A stretch of DNA of 27,334 nt from assembly GCA_964586775.1 (NCBI GenBank), contig CAZPJD010000056.1, positions 1 through 27,334 of the forward strand, written 5' to 3'. The DNA comes from JADLEX01 sp964586775 (GTDB lineage: Bacteria; Lernaellota; Lernaellaia; JACKCT01). Of the stretch, positions 7,564-14,652 are shown piece by piece; within the stretch, counting starts at the first letter, position 1, and the number at the start of each line of letters is the position of its first letter. The notes beneath the pieces are model-generated. The model worked only from the letters and a program-made list of their open reading frames with translations. It was not told where the DNA came from and did no database searches. Position numbers and translations under genes: made by a program.

Positions 7564-8919
7564 ATGAAAATCGAAGGTCACTTTTTTTGGATTGCGGCGT
7601 GCCTGTGCGCGTTTGTGGCCGGGTGCGGATGCGGCGACGACGATGACGACGACGGCGCCGACATGGTGCTGGAAGACGACGACACGACGACCGACGACGA
7701 TGTGTCGGACGATGACGCGACGGATGACGACGCCGACGACGACACGACCGACGACGACGCGGACGACGACACCGATGACGACACGGGCGACGACGACACC
7801 GAGCCGTGCGACCTCGCCACGCACGACCCGCTGATCGAGGCGGGGCGCGCGAAGCTTGCCGAACTGGAACCGCAGGAGGCGTACGCCGAGTTCACGGCGG
7901 CGCTGGCGGCGTGCCCGGGCAGCGGCGTCGCACGTTACGGCCTGCTGCTCTCCGACGTGCAGTGGTACATGGTGTGGACGCACGAGTGGTACGATTACCT
8001 GTCCACCTACAATCCCGCGCCGCACGTCGCCGCCGCGCCCGCGACGTTTCGCGGCGTCGGTACGACGATCCAGACCGTCTTTCGGTACCAACTGCTGCCG
8101 ATCAACGCCGAGATGACGCGGCTCGCGGACGAGATCGAGGCCGATCACGCGGATGCGACCTTTTCCCTCGACACCTTCCCGCTCTGGGTGGACGACGGCG
8201 AGACGACGCTCGACCTTCCGGGCGAGTGGGATGTCGCCGACGTGGGCATGATCCGCGCGTTCGTCGGGCTCTGGCAGTTTGTGGTCCATGCCCTGCTGTC
8301 CTTCGATGTCGAGTTCAACTATTCGATCTTCGCCCTTCAACCGCCGCCCGAGGGCGGGACGCCGACCGAGGTCGTCCATCACTACGCGGGCGTAATCCTC
8401 GAAATTCTGGATGACGCGAACTACCCCGACTTCCTGACCTTCCTGCCCGGGGGCGAGCAGGAACTCGAAACGGCAGCCGTTGAGATGGGCCACGGCCTGC
8501 GCGCGCTCGCCGCGGGATTCGCGGACGCGCTCGACCAAACCGGCGATCAATCGGGTGACGTGGCGGGGTACGTGGACGAGAACGACAACGGCCAGTGGGA
8601 CGACGGCGAGCCGTATCGCATCCCCGTGATGGGCGATCTGACCGACGAGCAGAGCGAGGACTGGCAGGGCGTCGTGGACATGGCCGAGCACCTCGGCGTC
8701 GCGTTCCTCGACGGCGGGCCCGACGACATCAACGCGATCCTCCCCGACTGGTTCTGGATCTCGGATGCGAACGCGCTGCTCGAGTTCCTCGGCGTGGAGC
8801 TCGCGCTCCCGCCGATTCCGCTGCCGATCGGTCCGCTGTTTTACGATCCCCCCGCCGACGGATTGCGCGGAACCGTGAGAACGGTGGCCGAGGCCCTTTA
8901 CGCGTTGACGACGCCATGA
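7564..8919 (+). CDS. Lipoprotein with long Asp-rich linker, unknown function
   Basis: The 451-residue protein starts with a signal peptide ending in the lipobox VAGC (Cys21), so it should be a lipid-anchored envelope protein. Residues 25-78 are almost entirely Asp with Ala and Thr, a flexible acidic spacer that would hold the rest away from the membrane. The folded part begins near residue 84 with a helical segment that looks like one TPR-type hairpin (LAELEPQEAYAEFTAALAAC). The rest I do not recognise. Near residues 339-347 there is DENDNGQWDDGE, which resembles a calcium-binding EF-hand or dockerin loop. ATG 7564 follows GAGGGAATTTTC. Its stop lies against the 5' end of the next lipoprotein gene, so the two are an operon. 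Confidence 0.82.
   Translation: MKIEGHFFWIAACLCAFVAGCGCGDDDDDDGADMVLEDDDTTTDDDVSDDDATDDDADDDTTDDDADDDTDDDTGDDDTEPCDLATHDPLIEAGRAKLAELEPQEAYAEFTAALAACPGSGVARYGLLLSDVQWYMVWTHEWYDYLSTYNPAPHVAAAPATFRGVGTTIQTVFRYQLLPINAEMTRLADEIEADHADATFSLDTFPLWVDDGETTLDLPGEWDVADVGMIRAFVGLWQFVVHALLSFDVEFNYSIFALQPPPEGGTPTEVVHHYAGVILEILDDANYPDFLTFLPGGEQELETAAVEMGHGLRALAAGFADALDQTGDQSGDVAGYVDENDNGQWDDGEPYRIPVMGDLTDEQSEDWQGVVDMAEHLGVAFLDGGPDDINAILPDWFWISDANALLEFLGVELALPPIPLPIGPLFYDPPADGLRGTVRTVAEALYALTTP
7636..7797 (+). repeat. Asp-rich codon repeat (lipoprotein linker)
   Basis: Tandem GAC/GAT triplets broken by ACG, GCG or GCC codons encode residues 25-78 of the lipoprotein. Low-complexity tract of the same type as at 361-435 and 16954-17079. 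Confidence 0.9.
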
Positions 8920-8952
8920 CGAGGAACACCACGGCCATGACGAGGAACACCA
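8914..8952 (+). repeat. 18-base direct repeat duplicating a ribosome-binding site
   Basis: The 18 bases at 8914-8931 recur exactly at 8935-8952, a 21-base period. Each copy holds ATGAC and the Shine-Dalgarno GAGGAA. The first copy spans the stop of the upstream lipoprotein. The second copy places GAGGAA four bases before ATG 8952, the start of the next gene. The period is a multiple of three, so ATGs at 8916 and 8937 stay in frame with that gene. Confidence 0.9.
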
Positions 8953-10250
8953 TGAAAATCTGGAACTGCGTTTTTGCGATCGCGATCTTCTGCGCGTCCG
9001 GCTGCGCTTCCGACACCGAAGGTCCTGACGACGTTGTCGTGCACGGACTCGACAAACCGCAGGCGGCCGGCGATGACGACGAGGCCGCGCGCGCGGTCGG
9101 AACCGCCGCGCCCCGCGCATGCGAGGCCGTCGCGCCCGAGGCGTGGCCCGAGCCCGATCTGTCGGGGCCGTCGGTCGTTGCGTTCGACGCGGACCTGTTC
9201 ATCACCGTGAACGACCAAAAGTTCTTTCCGATGGGGTTCTATCGCGCGCCCGAGGACGACGAGGGCATGGCGAGCTACCGTGCCGAGGGCTTCAACATCG
9301 GGCTCAATCGCCCCGGTTGCTGCTCGGGCGATTCGCTCGCCGAGCAGATCGATATTCTGGAGCGCGCCGCCGACGCGGGGCTCATGATGATCTTCGACCC
9401 GTGGTCGTCGCGCGGCGACGTGCTGACAAGGCCGGAGGAAGACTTGGCCGCAGAGCTCGAGGCGCGAAACGATCAGGGCGCGCTCTTCGGCTGGTACACC
9501 TTCGACGAGCCGGGCCTCGACGGCACCGACAAGGAACTGACCTCGCGTATGCACGAGGTGCTCTCGACCTACGACCCCGATCATCCCGACATGCTCGTCG
9601 ATGCGCCGATCAACGACTTTGCGCTCTACGTCGACGACTGCGCGATCTTCATGGTCGATCCGTATCCCTCCGACTGGGCGCCGCTCGTCTACGTCAAGGC
9701 GGTGATGGAAGAGGCCAAAGCCGCGACGGGCGAGACGAAACCGATCATCGGTGTGATGCAGGCGTTCAGTTGGGATCGGTACGAGGGCCGCGACGACACC
9801 GAGTATCACCCCGACGGCCTCGAGATGCGCAATATGACGTGGCAGTTCATCGTCCACGGCGCGAGCGGGCTCATTCCGTGGAACTACACCGGTGACTACA
9901 CGATTCACGCCGAGCCCGAAATCTGGGCGAGCTGGCTGGAGACGGTCGCCGAGGTGAACGAGCTGGTGCGCGTGATCCTGACGGCGAACGCGAGCGTGAA
10001 CCTCGGCGTCGAGACGGCCATGCCGACGCTCTTCGACCACGTGGTCAAGCAGGATGCCGGGTCGTCGTGGGTGTTTTCCGTCTCGACCAACGACCGCGTC
10101 TCGACCGTGTCGCTCGATCTGTCGCCGCTGGGCGACGCGGCGTGCGTCGTCGATTACACCACCGGCGAAGTCTTCGAGGTGGACGAAGACGGGCGCGTGA
10201 CGATTCCCTACGGCCCGCTGCAGGTGCGGATCATCCAGATTCCGGGCTGA
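8952..10250 (+). CDS. Putative glycoside-hydrolase-like lipoprotein (TIM barrel)
   Basis: From ATG 8952 (GAGGAA four bases upstream) the product has 432 residues with a signal peptide and lipobox ASGC (Cys18). The upstream in-frame ATGs at 8916 and 8937 would put a charged MTRNTT-type extension before the signal peptide. The mature part opens with a strand FFPMGFYR and runs through barrel-like elements: AGLMMIFDPWSS, FGWYTFDEPG with Glu186 in the position of an acid/base, IFMVDPYPS and PIIGVMQAFSW. A C-terminal beta domain covers about the last 90 residues. This resembles GH-A-type hydrolases such as GH42/GH5 relatives, but I cannot assign a family or substrate. It is probably co-transcribed with the preceding lipoprotein and ends tail-to-tail with the amidoligase operon, 9 bases apart. 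Confidence 0.72.
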   Translation: MKIWNCVFAIAIFCASGCASDTEGPDDVVVHGLDKPQAAGDDDEAARAVGTAAPRACEAVAPEAWPEPDLSGPSVVAFDADLFITVNDQKFFPMGFYRAPEDDEGMASYRAEGFNIGLNRPGCCSGDSLAEQIDILERAADAGLMMIFDPWSSRGDVLTRPEEDLAAELEARNDQGALFGWYTFDEPGLDGTDKELTSRMHEVLSTYDPDHPDMLVDAPINDFALYVDDCAIFMVDPYPSDWAPLVYVKAVMEEAKAATGETKPIIGVMQAFSWDRYEGRDDTEYHPDGLEMRNMTWQFIVHGASGLIPWNYTGDYTIHAEPEIWASWLETVAEVNELVRVILTANASVNLGVETAMPTLFDHVVKQDAGSSWVFSVSTNDRVSTVSLDLSPLGDAACVVDYTTGEVFEVDEDGRVTIPYGPLQVRIIQIPG

Positions 10251-10259
10251 TCGAAGAGA

Positions 10260-10970
10260 CTAGCTTCGGCGGGCATTCCAATCGGCGAGCGCGTCGCCAA
10301 ACGTGTCAACGACGTGCGCGCACAGGTCCGCCCACGCGGGCGAATCGACGAATCGCTGATTGATCTCGATCTCGATCCCGAGATAGCGGTCGACGAACAG
10401 GCTGCGAAGGGTCGTCGTGTGGCCGTCGTCGGTCCCGCGATAGGGCCGGTTCGCGTGAACGGCGTATCCGCCCGCTGCGCGAAGTCGCCGCATCCACAAT
10501 CGGGCGAACGCCGCTTCTTCGCGGTATTTCGGATCGAAGAGGATGCCGATGTCGGTCGATCGCGCGCGCCCCTTCCAGATGGGCGTGAACGAATGAACGG
10601 ACAGGTGGACCACGCCTTGCGAACGCATCCGCAACCCGATGGCTCTCCGCAAAACCTCGTCCCAATAGGGCGAGTGATACCCGTCGAGCAGTTCGACCCG
10701 CAGCGCATCATCGAGCGTGCGCGAATACTCCGAGAACACCTCGGGGTTTTTGGGCGAGCGGTTGGCGTCCACGACCAGCCGGGTGATGGAAAACGCGTGG
10801 AACGGTGCGCGCAGGTCGTCGCGAAGACGCCTCGCGAGGTCGAGCGCTCCCGCGTCCCAGCCCCGATGGCCGGTCAACACGTCTCGCGGAATTCGAATCT
10901 TGCCGCGTAGCGCACCGGGGATCGCGCGGCCAGCGTGCTCGCAGGTGATGACGACGCGCCATTCACGCAT
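10260..10970 (-). CDS. N-formylglutamate amidohydrolase family enzyme
   Basis: The 236-residue protein has the FGase family landmarks: VVITCEHAGRAIP near the N-terminus, LVVDANRSP around residues 65-73, and VVHLSVHSFTP around 120-130. GIEIEINQRF lies toward the end. The family hydrolyses N-formylglutamate or related N-acyl and amide bonds using zinc held by His and Glu residues, which fit CEH and SVHSF here. In this setting I infer that it trims or releases an amino-acid or peptide product made by the two ligases upstream rather than serving histidine degradation; no hut genes are nearby. Its ATG at 10970 overlaps the end of the GCS2 gene by 8 bases (ATGCGTGA), which implies coupled translation. 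It is the last gene of the operon. Confidence 0.88.
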   Translation of the reverse strand: MREWRVVITCEHAGRAIPGALRGKIRIPRDVLTGHRGWDAGALDLARRLRDDLRAPFHAFSITRLVVDANRSPKNPEVFSEYSRTLDDALRVELLDGYHSPYWDEVLRRAIGLRMRSQGVVHLSVHSFTPIWKGRARSTDIGILFDPKYREEAAFARLWMRRLRAAGGYAVHANRPYRGTDDGHTTTLRSLFVDRYLGIEIEINQRFVDSPAWADLCAHVVDTFGDALADWNARRS

Positions 10971-12186
10971 CGACGAACATCTCCCCGGACGCCATGCAAT
11001 CGGCGACGCGTCGATAGACGTCCCGCAGGTGCGCGCGCGTCGGATTCATCAGCGCCGCGCGGCGGATTCGCCGCGCCAGCGTGCCGCGATCGAGGATCGT
11101 GTCGAGCCGCGGCCGCTCGCGCCGGATCGCGCGCACGCCGCGCTCGTCGAGGGCGTCCGCGATCGCGCGCCACACGTCGCCCGCCGCGCACGGGTCGTCC
11201 TCGACGCCCCACAACGCCAGATACTCCTCTTCGCCTACTGTCGCGAGGTCGGCATCGCGCACGCACGCCAAAAACGTCTCGCGCAGCCCGTCGGTCGCAA
11301 AGGCGCGCTGCCGCGCGTGCGAGGCGAAGGTTCCATCGGCGAGCGCGCGGATCGCTTCGATCACGAGCGCGGCGACGGCGAGATCGGCCGCCGGGCACTC
11401 CTGCGCGTCGAGCAGGCGGATCTCGATCGAGCCGCGACCGAACCGGGCGATCGCGCCGCGTGAATTCAACCACTCCTCCCGCAGGATGCCGTCGGGGTCG
11501 TGCGGCGCGATGTCGCGATACATGGGATCGAGGATCGCGCGCCGATACTCGCCCTCGTCGAAGACCGGCTCGGGAATCAACGGCCCGTTGAGCGACGGGA
11601 TGCGGATCTGGTTCTTCAGGTACTGATCGAGCCGCGCGTCCAGATAGCCCGTGTCCGCGCCGTCCAGGATCGGCGACGACGCGGCGAGCGCCGGCAAAAT
11701 CGGCAGCACCAACCGGATCGCGGCGTGAAGCCGGCCGAATTCCTCGTCGTTCGCGAAGGGCAGGTTGATGTGCGTGGATTGGAGATTCGACCAGCCGTGG
11801 CCGCGGCAATCGAAGATGCGGTTGTACGCCTGGTAGACCTCGTTGAAGTCGTGCGGCCACAGCCGCGTCTGCGTCAGCGGGTCCATCCATGGGTGCGCGC
11901 CGGTGCCCAGCAGCCGCGCGCCGCGCTCTCGCGCGATGGCGTCGGCCTGCCGCGCGTGTTCGGAAAAAGCGTCCGCAAGGCCATCGAGCGAGGCCGCGGG
12001 TCCGTTCGTCTTGAATTCGATCACATGAAGGACGAGCTCGTTCGACCAAGCGATCGGGTCGTCGTCGCGGCGCGCGTGCGACTCCAGCACCGCGTCGCCG
12101 ATCGGCGCGACGTCGAGCGTATTCGCATCGACGATCATGGACTCGATCTCGATGCCGATGCCCTCGAAGAGCCCGAGCCGCGTCAT
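10963..12186 (-). CDS. GCS2-type carboxylate-amine ligase (glutamate-cysteine ligase family)
   Basis: The 407-residue protein matches the GCS2/YbdK-like branch of the glutamine-synthetase-fold ligases. The N-terminus reads GIGIEIESMIVD, where the acidic residues bind metal and ATP. STHINLPFANDEEF lies in the middle, and GSIEIRLLDAQECP around residues 240-255 is the family's conserved strand. Such enzymes join a carboxylate, often the gamma-carboxyl of glutamate, to an amine with ATP. The true substrate is unknown. The neighbouring ATP-grasp ligase and hydrolases suggest a peptide-like product rather than glutathione. ATG 12186 overlaps the stop of the ATP-grasp gene as ATGA, and its own stop overlaps the next gene, so it is translationally coupled on both sides. 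Confidence 0.85.
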   Translation of the reverse strand: MTRLGLFEGIGIEIESMIVDANTLDVAPIGDAVLESHARRDDDPIAWSNELVLHVIEFKTNGPAASLDGLADAFSEHARQADAIARERGARLLGTGAHPWMDPLTQTRLWPHDFNEVYQAYNRIFDCRGHGWSNLQSTHINLPFANDEEFGRLHAAIRLVLPILPALAASSPILDGADTGYLDARLDQYLKNQIRIPSLNGPLIPEPVFDEGEYRRAILDPMYRDIAPHDPDGILREEWLNSRGAIARFGRGSIEIRLLDAQECPAADLAVAALVIEAIRALADGTFASHARQRAFATDGLRETFLACVRDADLATVGEEEYLALWGVEDDPCAAGDVWRAIADALDERGVRAIRRERPRLDTILDRGTLARRIRRAALMNPTRAHLRDVYRRVADCMASGEMFVDA

Positions 12187-13709
12187 CCGAGCGTCCCATT
12201 CGCGGCCACGCTGCCCCGTTGCCGCTCGATGCGATCACGGAAGTGTTTCATGACGAGACGATAGAGTTCGTCCTGCAGCACCGCGTCCTCGATTCCCGCT
12301 TCGATGCTGGGGTTGTCGTTGATTTCGATCACGACGCACCGTTTGTCGAGTTCCTTCAGGTCCACGCCGTAGAGCCCGCGACCGATCAGGTTCGCCGCGC
12401 GCAACGCCGTCTGCACCACCAGCGGCGGCGCGTCGTCGACCGGGATCGTGTCCACCGGGCCGTAGCGCGTGCGCCCGTTCTGCGATCGTTTCACGATTTG
12501 CCAGTGTTTGCCCGCCATGTGATAGCGGCACACGAACAGCGGCTTGCCGTCGAGCACCGTCACGCGCCAGTCGAAGGGCGTGGGCACGAACTCCTGCGCG
12601 ACGATGAACTCCGAGCGCTCGAGCAGTTTGTCCGATCCCGACTTCAGCTCTTCTTCGTTTTTCGCCTTGATGACGCCGAACGAGTAGAAGCTGTCGGGTT
12701 GTTTGAGCACGCACGGCAGGCCCAGCGTCGGCACGACGGCGTCGAGGTTGTCGCGGCTGACGATCATCGTCTTCGGGATCGGGATCTTGTGGCGGCCGAG
12801 CAGTTCCGCGAGGTACACCTTGTTCGTGCAGCGCAGGATCGATTCGGGGTCGTCGATCACCACCAGTCCCTCGGCGGCGGCGCGCCGCGCGAAGCGGAAG
12901 GTGTAGTGATTGACGTTGGTGGTGTCGCGGATGAACAGGGCGTCGAACTCGCCGATGCGGTCGAAATCCTCGCGCCCGATGATCTCGACCTCGAAGTCGA
13001 GCGCCTCGGCGGCCTTGACGAACTTCTTGACCGCGCGCTCGTCGGAGGGCGCCGAGTCGTCGCGCGTGTCCCACAGGATCGCCATGTCGTAAAAACGCTC
13101 GGGCCGCTCGCGCACGGGGGCCGGGTAGCGTTCGAGGTGGCTCTTGGTCGCCGCGATGACGAAGGGGCGGTGCGCCTCGGGGATCTCGCTCGCGGCGATC
13201 GGCTTGATGTGCTCGAGCTCCCACGTCTCGTGGCGGCGGAATTCGGCGCGCAACAGCGGCGCGCGGAACTTGGCGAAGAGCTTGCCCGCGAGGTGATCGT
13301 AGCGCTTCGCCACGTTGCGCCCGAAATAGACCGAGAGCACGAAGTGGTCGGATTGCAGCGGCGCGAGGCTCTTGTCGATCAGTTCGTCCAGGTCGTCGCC
13401 CGCGAGCTTGATGATGGTCGCTGACTTCAGGTCCTGAATCGTCGAGATCGACGGCATCACCTTGTGCCCGCGCGCCTCGGCGAGCAGCGACACGTAATAG
13501 CCGACGCTCTGGTAGCGGTACGACCGGCACAGGTTCATGACGCGCAGGCCGCGCTCGCGCGCGAACTCGGGCTGCGTGAGGTATTGCCGCGCGAGCACCA
13601 CGCGCACCCCCGGCACGTCGAGCGGCCAGTTGTGCAGCCGTTCAACCACGACGAGGTTTTTCACGGTGTCCGTCGTTTCGCCGGGGCTCGATGAGGAGAA
13701 GGTTTGCAT
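12183..13709 (-). CDS. RimK-like ATP-grasp ligase with RLAN N-terminal domain
   Basis: The product has about 508 residues. The first 200 or so match the RLAN-type domain found ahead of RimK-like ATP-grasp modules (LVVVERLHNWPLDVPGVRVV, LCRSYRYQSVGYYVSLLAEA). The ATP-grasp part follows, from about residue 290. It includes VLKQPDSFYSFGV, FIVAQEFVPTPFDWRV and the metal-binding end GVDLKEL...VIEINDNPS. RimK enzymes ligate glutamate or similar residues to a carboxyl terminus through an acyl-phosphate. The substrate here is unknown. ATG 13709 overlaps the preceding peptidase gene by 68 bases. A GTG at 13664, right before the conserved VKNLVVVER, is a reasonable alternative that cuts the overlap to 23 bases. 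Confidence 0.88.
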   Translation of the reverse strand: MQTFSSSSPGETTDTVKNLVVVERLHNWPLDVPGVRVVLARQYLTQPEFARERGLRVMNLCRSYRYQSVGYYVSLLAEARGHKVMPSISTIQDLKSATIIKLAGDDLDELIDKSLAPLQSDHFVLSVYFGRNVAKRYDHLAGKLFAKFRAPLLRAEFRRHETWELEHIKPIAASEIPEAHRPFVIAATKSHLERYPAPVRERPERFYDMAILWDTRDDSAPSDERAVKKFVKAAEALDFEVEIIGREDFDRIGEFDALFIRDTTNVNHYTFRFARRAAAEGLVVIDDPESILRCTNKVYLAELLGRHKIPIPKTMIVSRDNLDAVVPTLGLPCVLKQPDSFYSFGVIKAKNEEELKSGSDKLLERSEFIVAQEFVPTPFDWRVTVLDGKPLFVCRYHMAGKHWQIVKRSQNGRTRYGPVDTIPVDDAPPLVVQTALRAANLIGRGLYGVDLKELDKRCVVIEINDNPSIEAGIEDAVLQDELYRLVMKHFRDRIERQRGSVAANGTLG

Positions 13710-14403
13710 CGTAAGTGACGATTCCCAGAAGGATTGCGCCGATCACGCGGTCGATCGCGATCGGGTAGTGGTGGCTTTCGGCCACCGGGTTGGGCCAAAG
13801 GGGGTCCGCCACGAGCACGGTCTTCGTGGCCGAATCATAACCGCACAGCACGACGAAGTGACCGGATGGGTCGCCGCGCACGTCGTCGTCGATCATCTCG
13901 TCGCCGTATTCGCGCGACGTTCGGTGCAGATAGGTCGCCGAAAGACCCGTCAGGATCGGCACGCCGCGCTGCAATTGCTCGCGGATCAAACGCCGCGTCA
14001 GATCCTCGAAACGCAGTTCGCCGCCCAGCGCGAAAAAGTCCAGATATGCGCCGGTCGCCGCCTGCAGCCGGCGGCTGCGCTTGTGCGCGGCCTGACGGCG
14101 GAGTTTGTCGGCGATGTCGGGGCGCGGCTCGGCGAACCACGTGGGGTCGAAGAGCTTGAGGTTGTACGTGTAAATCGTCGCCGAATATCCGCGGCGCAGA
14201 GCGTCGACCGCGAGAAACCCCGCGAGGGTGCCGCCGGATTCGAGCATGGGGATCTCGGAGGCGAGGCGCCGGAGCGAAACGCGATCACCCCAGTATTCGT
14301 AGACCGCGTGAAGGCAGGTCGGCCCGCACGTGACGTCGTCCGGCTGTGGCCGGATCGAAAATGTCAGGCGCGTCTCCATGTCCATGTGAACGGGTTCCGG
14401 CAT
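13642..14403 (-). CDS. C39-like papain-fold cysteine peptidase
   Basis: From ATG 14403 the protein has 253 residues. QPDDVTCGPTCLHAVYEYWG near the N-terminus contains the oxyanion Gln20 and nucleophile Cys26 typical of C39/papain-like peptidases. GHFVVLCGYD supplies His182 and VADPLWPNP the Asp200 of the triad. No signal peptide, membrane segment or ABC-transporter domain is attached, so it is probably cytosolic and not a bacteriocin exporter. It could cleave a peptide precursor or, run in reverse, transfer an acyl group. An upstream TTG at 14460 is in frame but lies in the promoter, so it is rejected as the start; ATG 14385 is another option. It is the first gene of the four-gene ligase operon. 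Confidence 0.85.
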   Translation of the reverse strand: MPEPVHMDMETRLTFSIRPQPDDVTCGPTCLHAVYEYWGDRVSLRRLASEIPMLESGGTLAGFLAVDALRRGYSATIYTYNLKLFDPTWFAEPRPDIADKLRRQAAHKRSRRLQAATGAYLDFFALGGELRFEDLTRRLIREQLQRGVPILTGLSATYLHRTSREYGDEMIDDDVRGDPSGHFVVLCGYDSATKTVLVADPLWPNPVAESHHYPIAIDRVIGAILLGIVTYDANLLLIEPRRNDGHREKPRRG

Positions 14404-14447
14404 GACCCCGCGATTTCTCGGCCGCGCCCCTTTTGTCGACGTGGCCT

Positions 14448-14476
14448 TAGCTAAACGCAACGCGCGGCGCTGTCAA
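14448..14476 (-). promoter_or_regulatory. Promoter of the amidoligase operon
   Basis: A perfect TTGACA (14476-14471 on the minus strand) is followed after 17 bases by TAGCTA (14453-14448). Transcription would begin near 14441, leaving a leader of about 38 bases before ATG 14403. The -10 box is poor, which may mean an activator is needed. Confidence 0.5.
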
Positions 14477-14566
14477 CGCGCGCGGACCGCAAACTCCGCG
14501 CGTTTGCGAAACGTGCGGCAGGATTCCGATCACGATTTCGCTTCGACAAACCGGGTCACTTTTTCA

Positions 14567-14595
14567 TTGTGAGTCCCGCCGTCGGATGTTATCAT
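14567..14595 (+). promoter_or_regulatory. Promoter for the large exported protein
   Basis: TTGTGA (14567-14572) and TATCAT (14590-14595) are 17 bases apart. They match four and five of six consensus positions. The start would fall near 14602, about 50 bases before ATG 14653. It rules out the farther upstream in-frame start at 14569. Confidence 0.55.
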
Positions 14596-14652
14596 CGTCA
14601 CGGTCGTCGAACCGGATCTTCGATGCAAATCGGGATTCGTACGAGGTGCGCC

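Noticed and set aside
7636..7797. CRISPR-like tandem repeat
   Set aside because: The repetition comes from GAC/GAT codons in frame within a lipoprotein; there are no spaced uniform repeats.
7360..9120. Minus-strand open frame of 586 codons opposite the lipoprotein
   Set aside because: Val-rich and Arg-rich antisense product of Asp codons; the plus strand has a signal peptide, lipobox and ribosome-binding site.
14404..14460. N-terminal extension of the C39-like peptidase from TTG 14460
   Set aside because: The TTG lies within the predicted promoter spacer, upstream of the expected transcription start. The extension is not needed for the fold.
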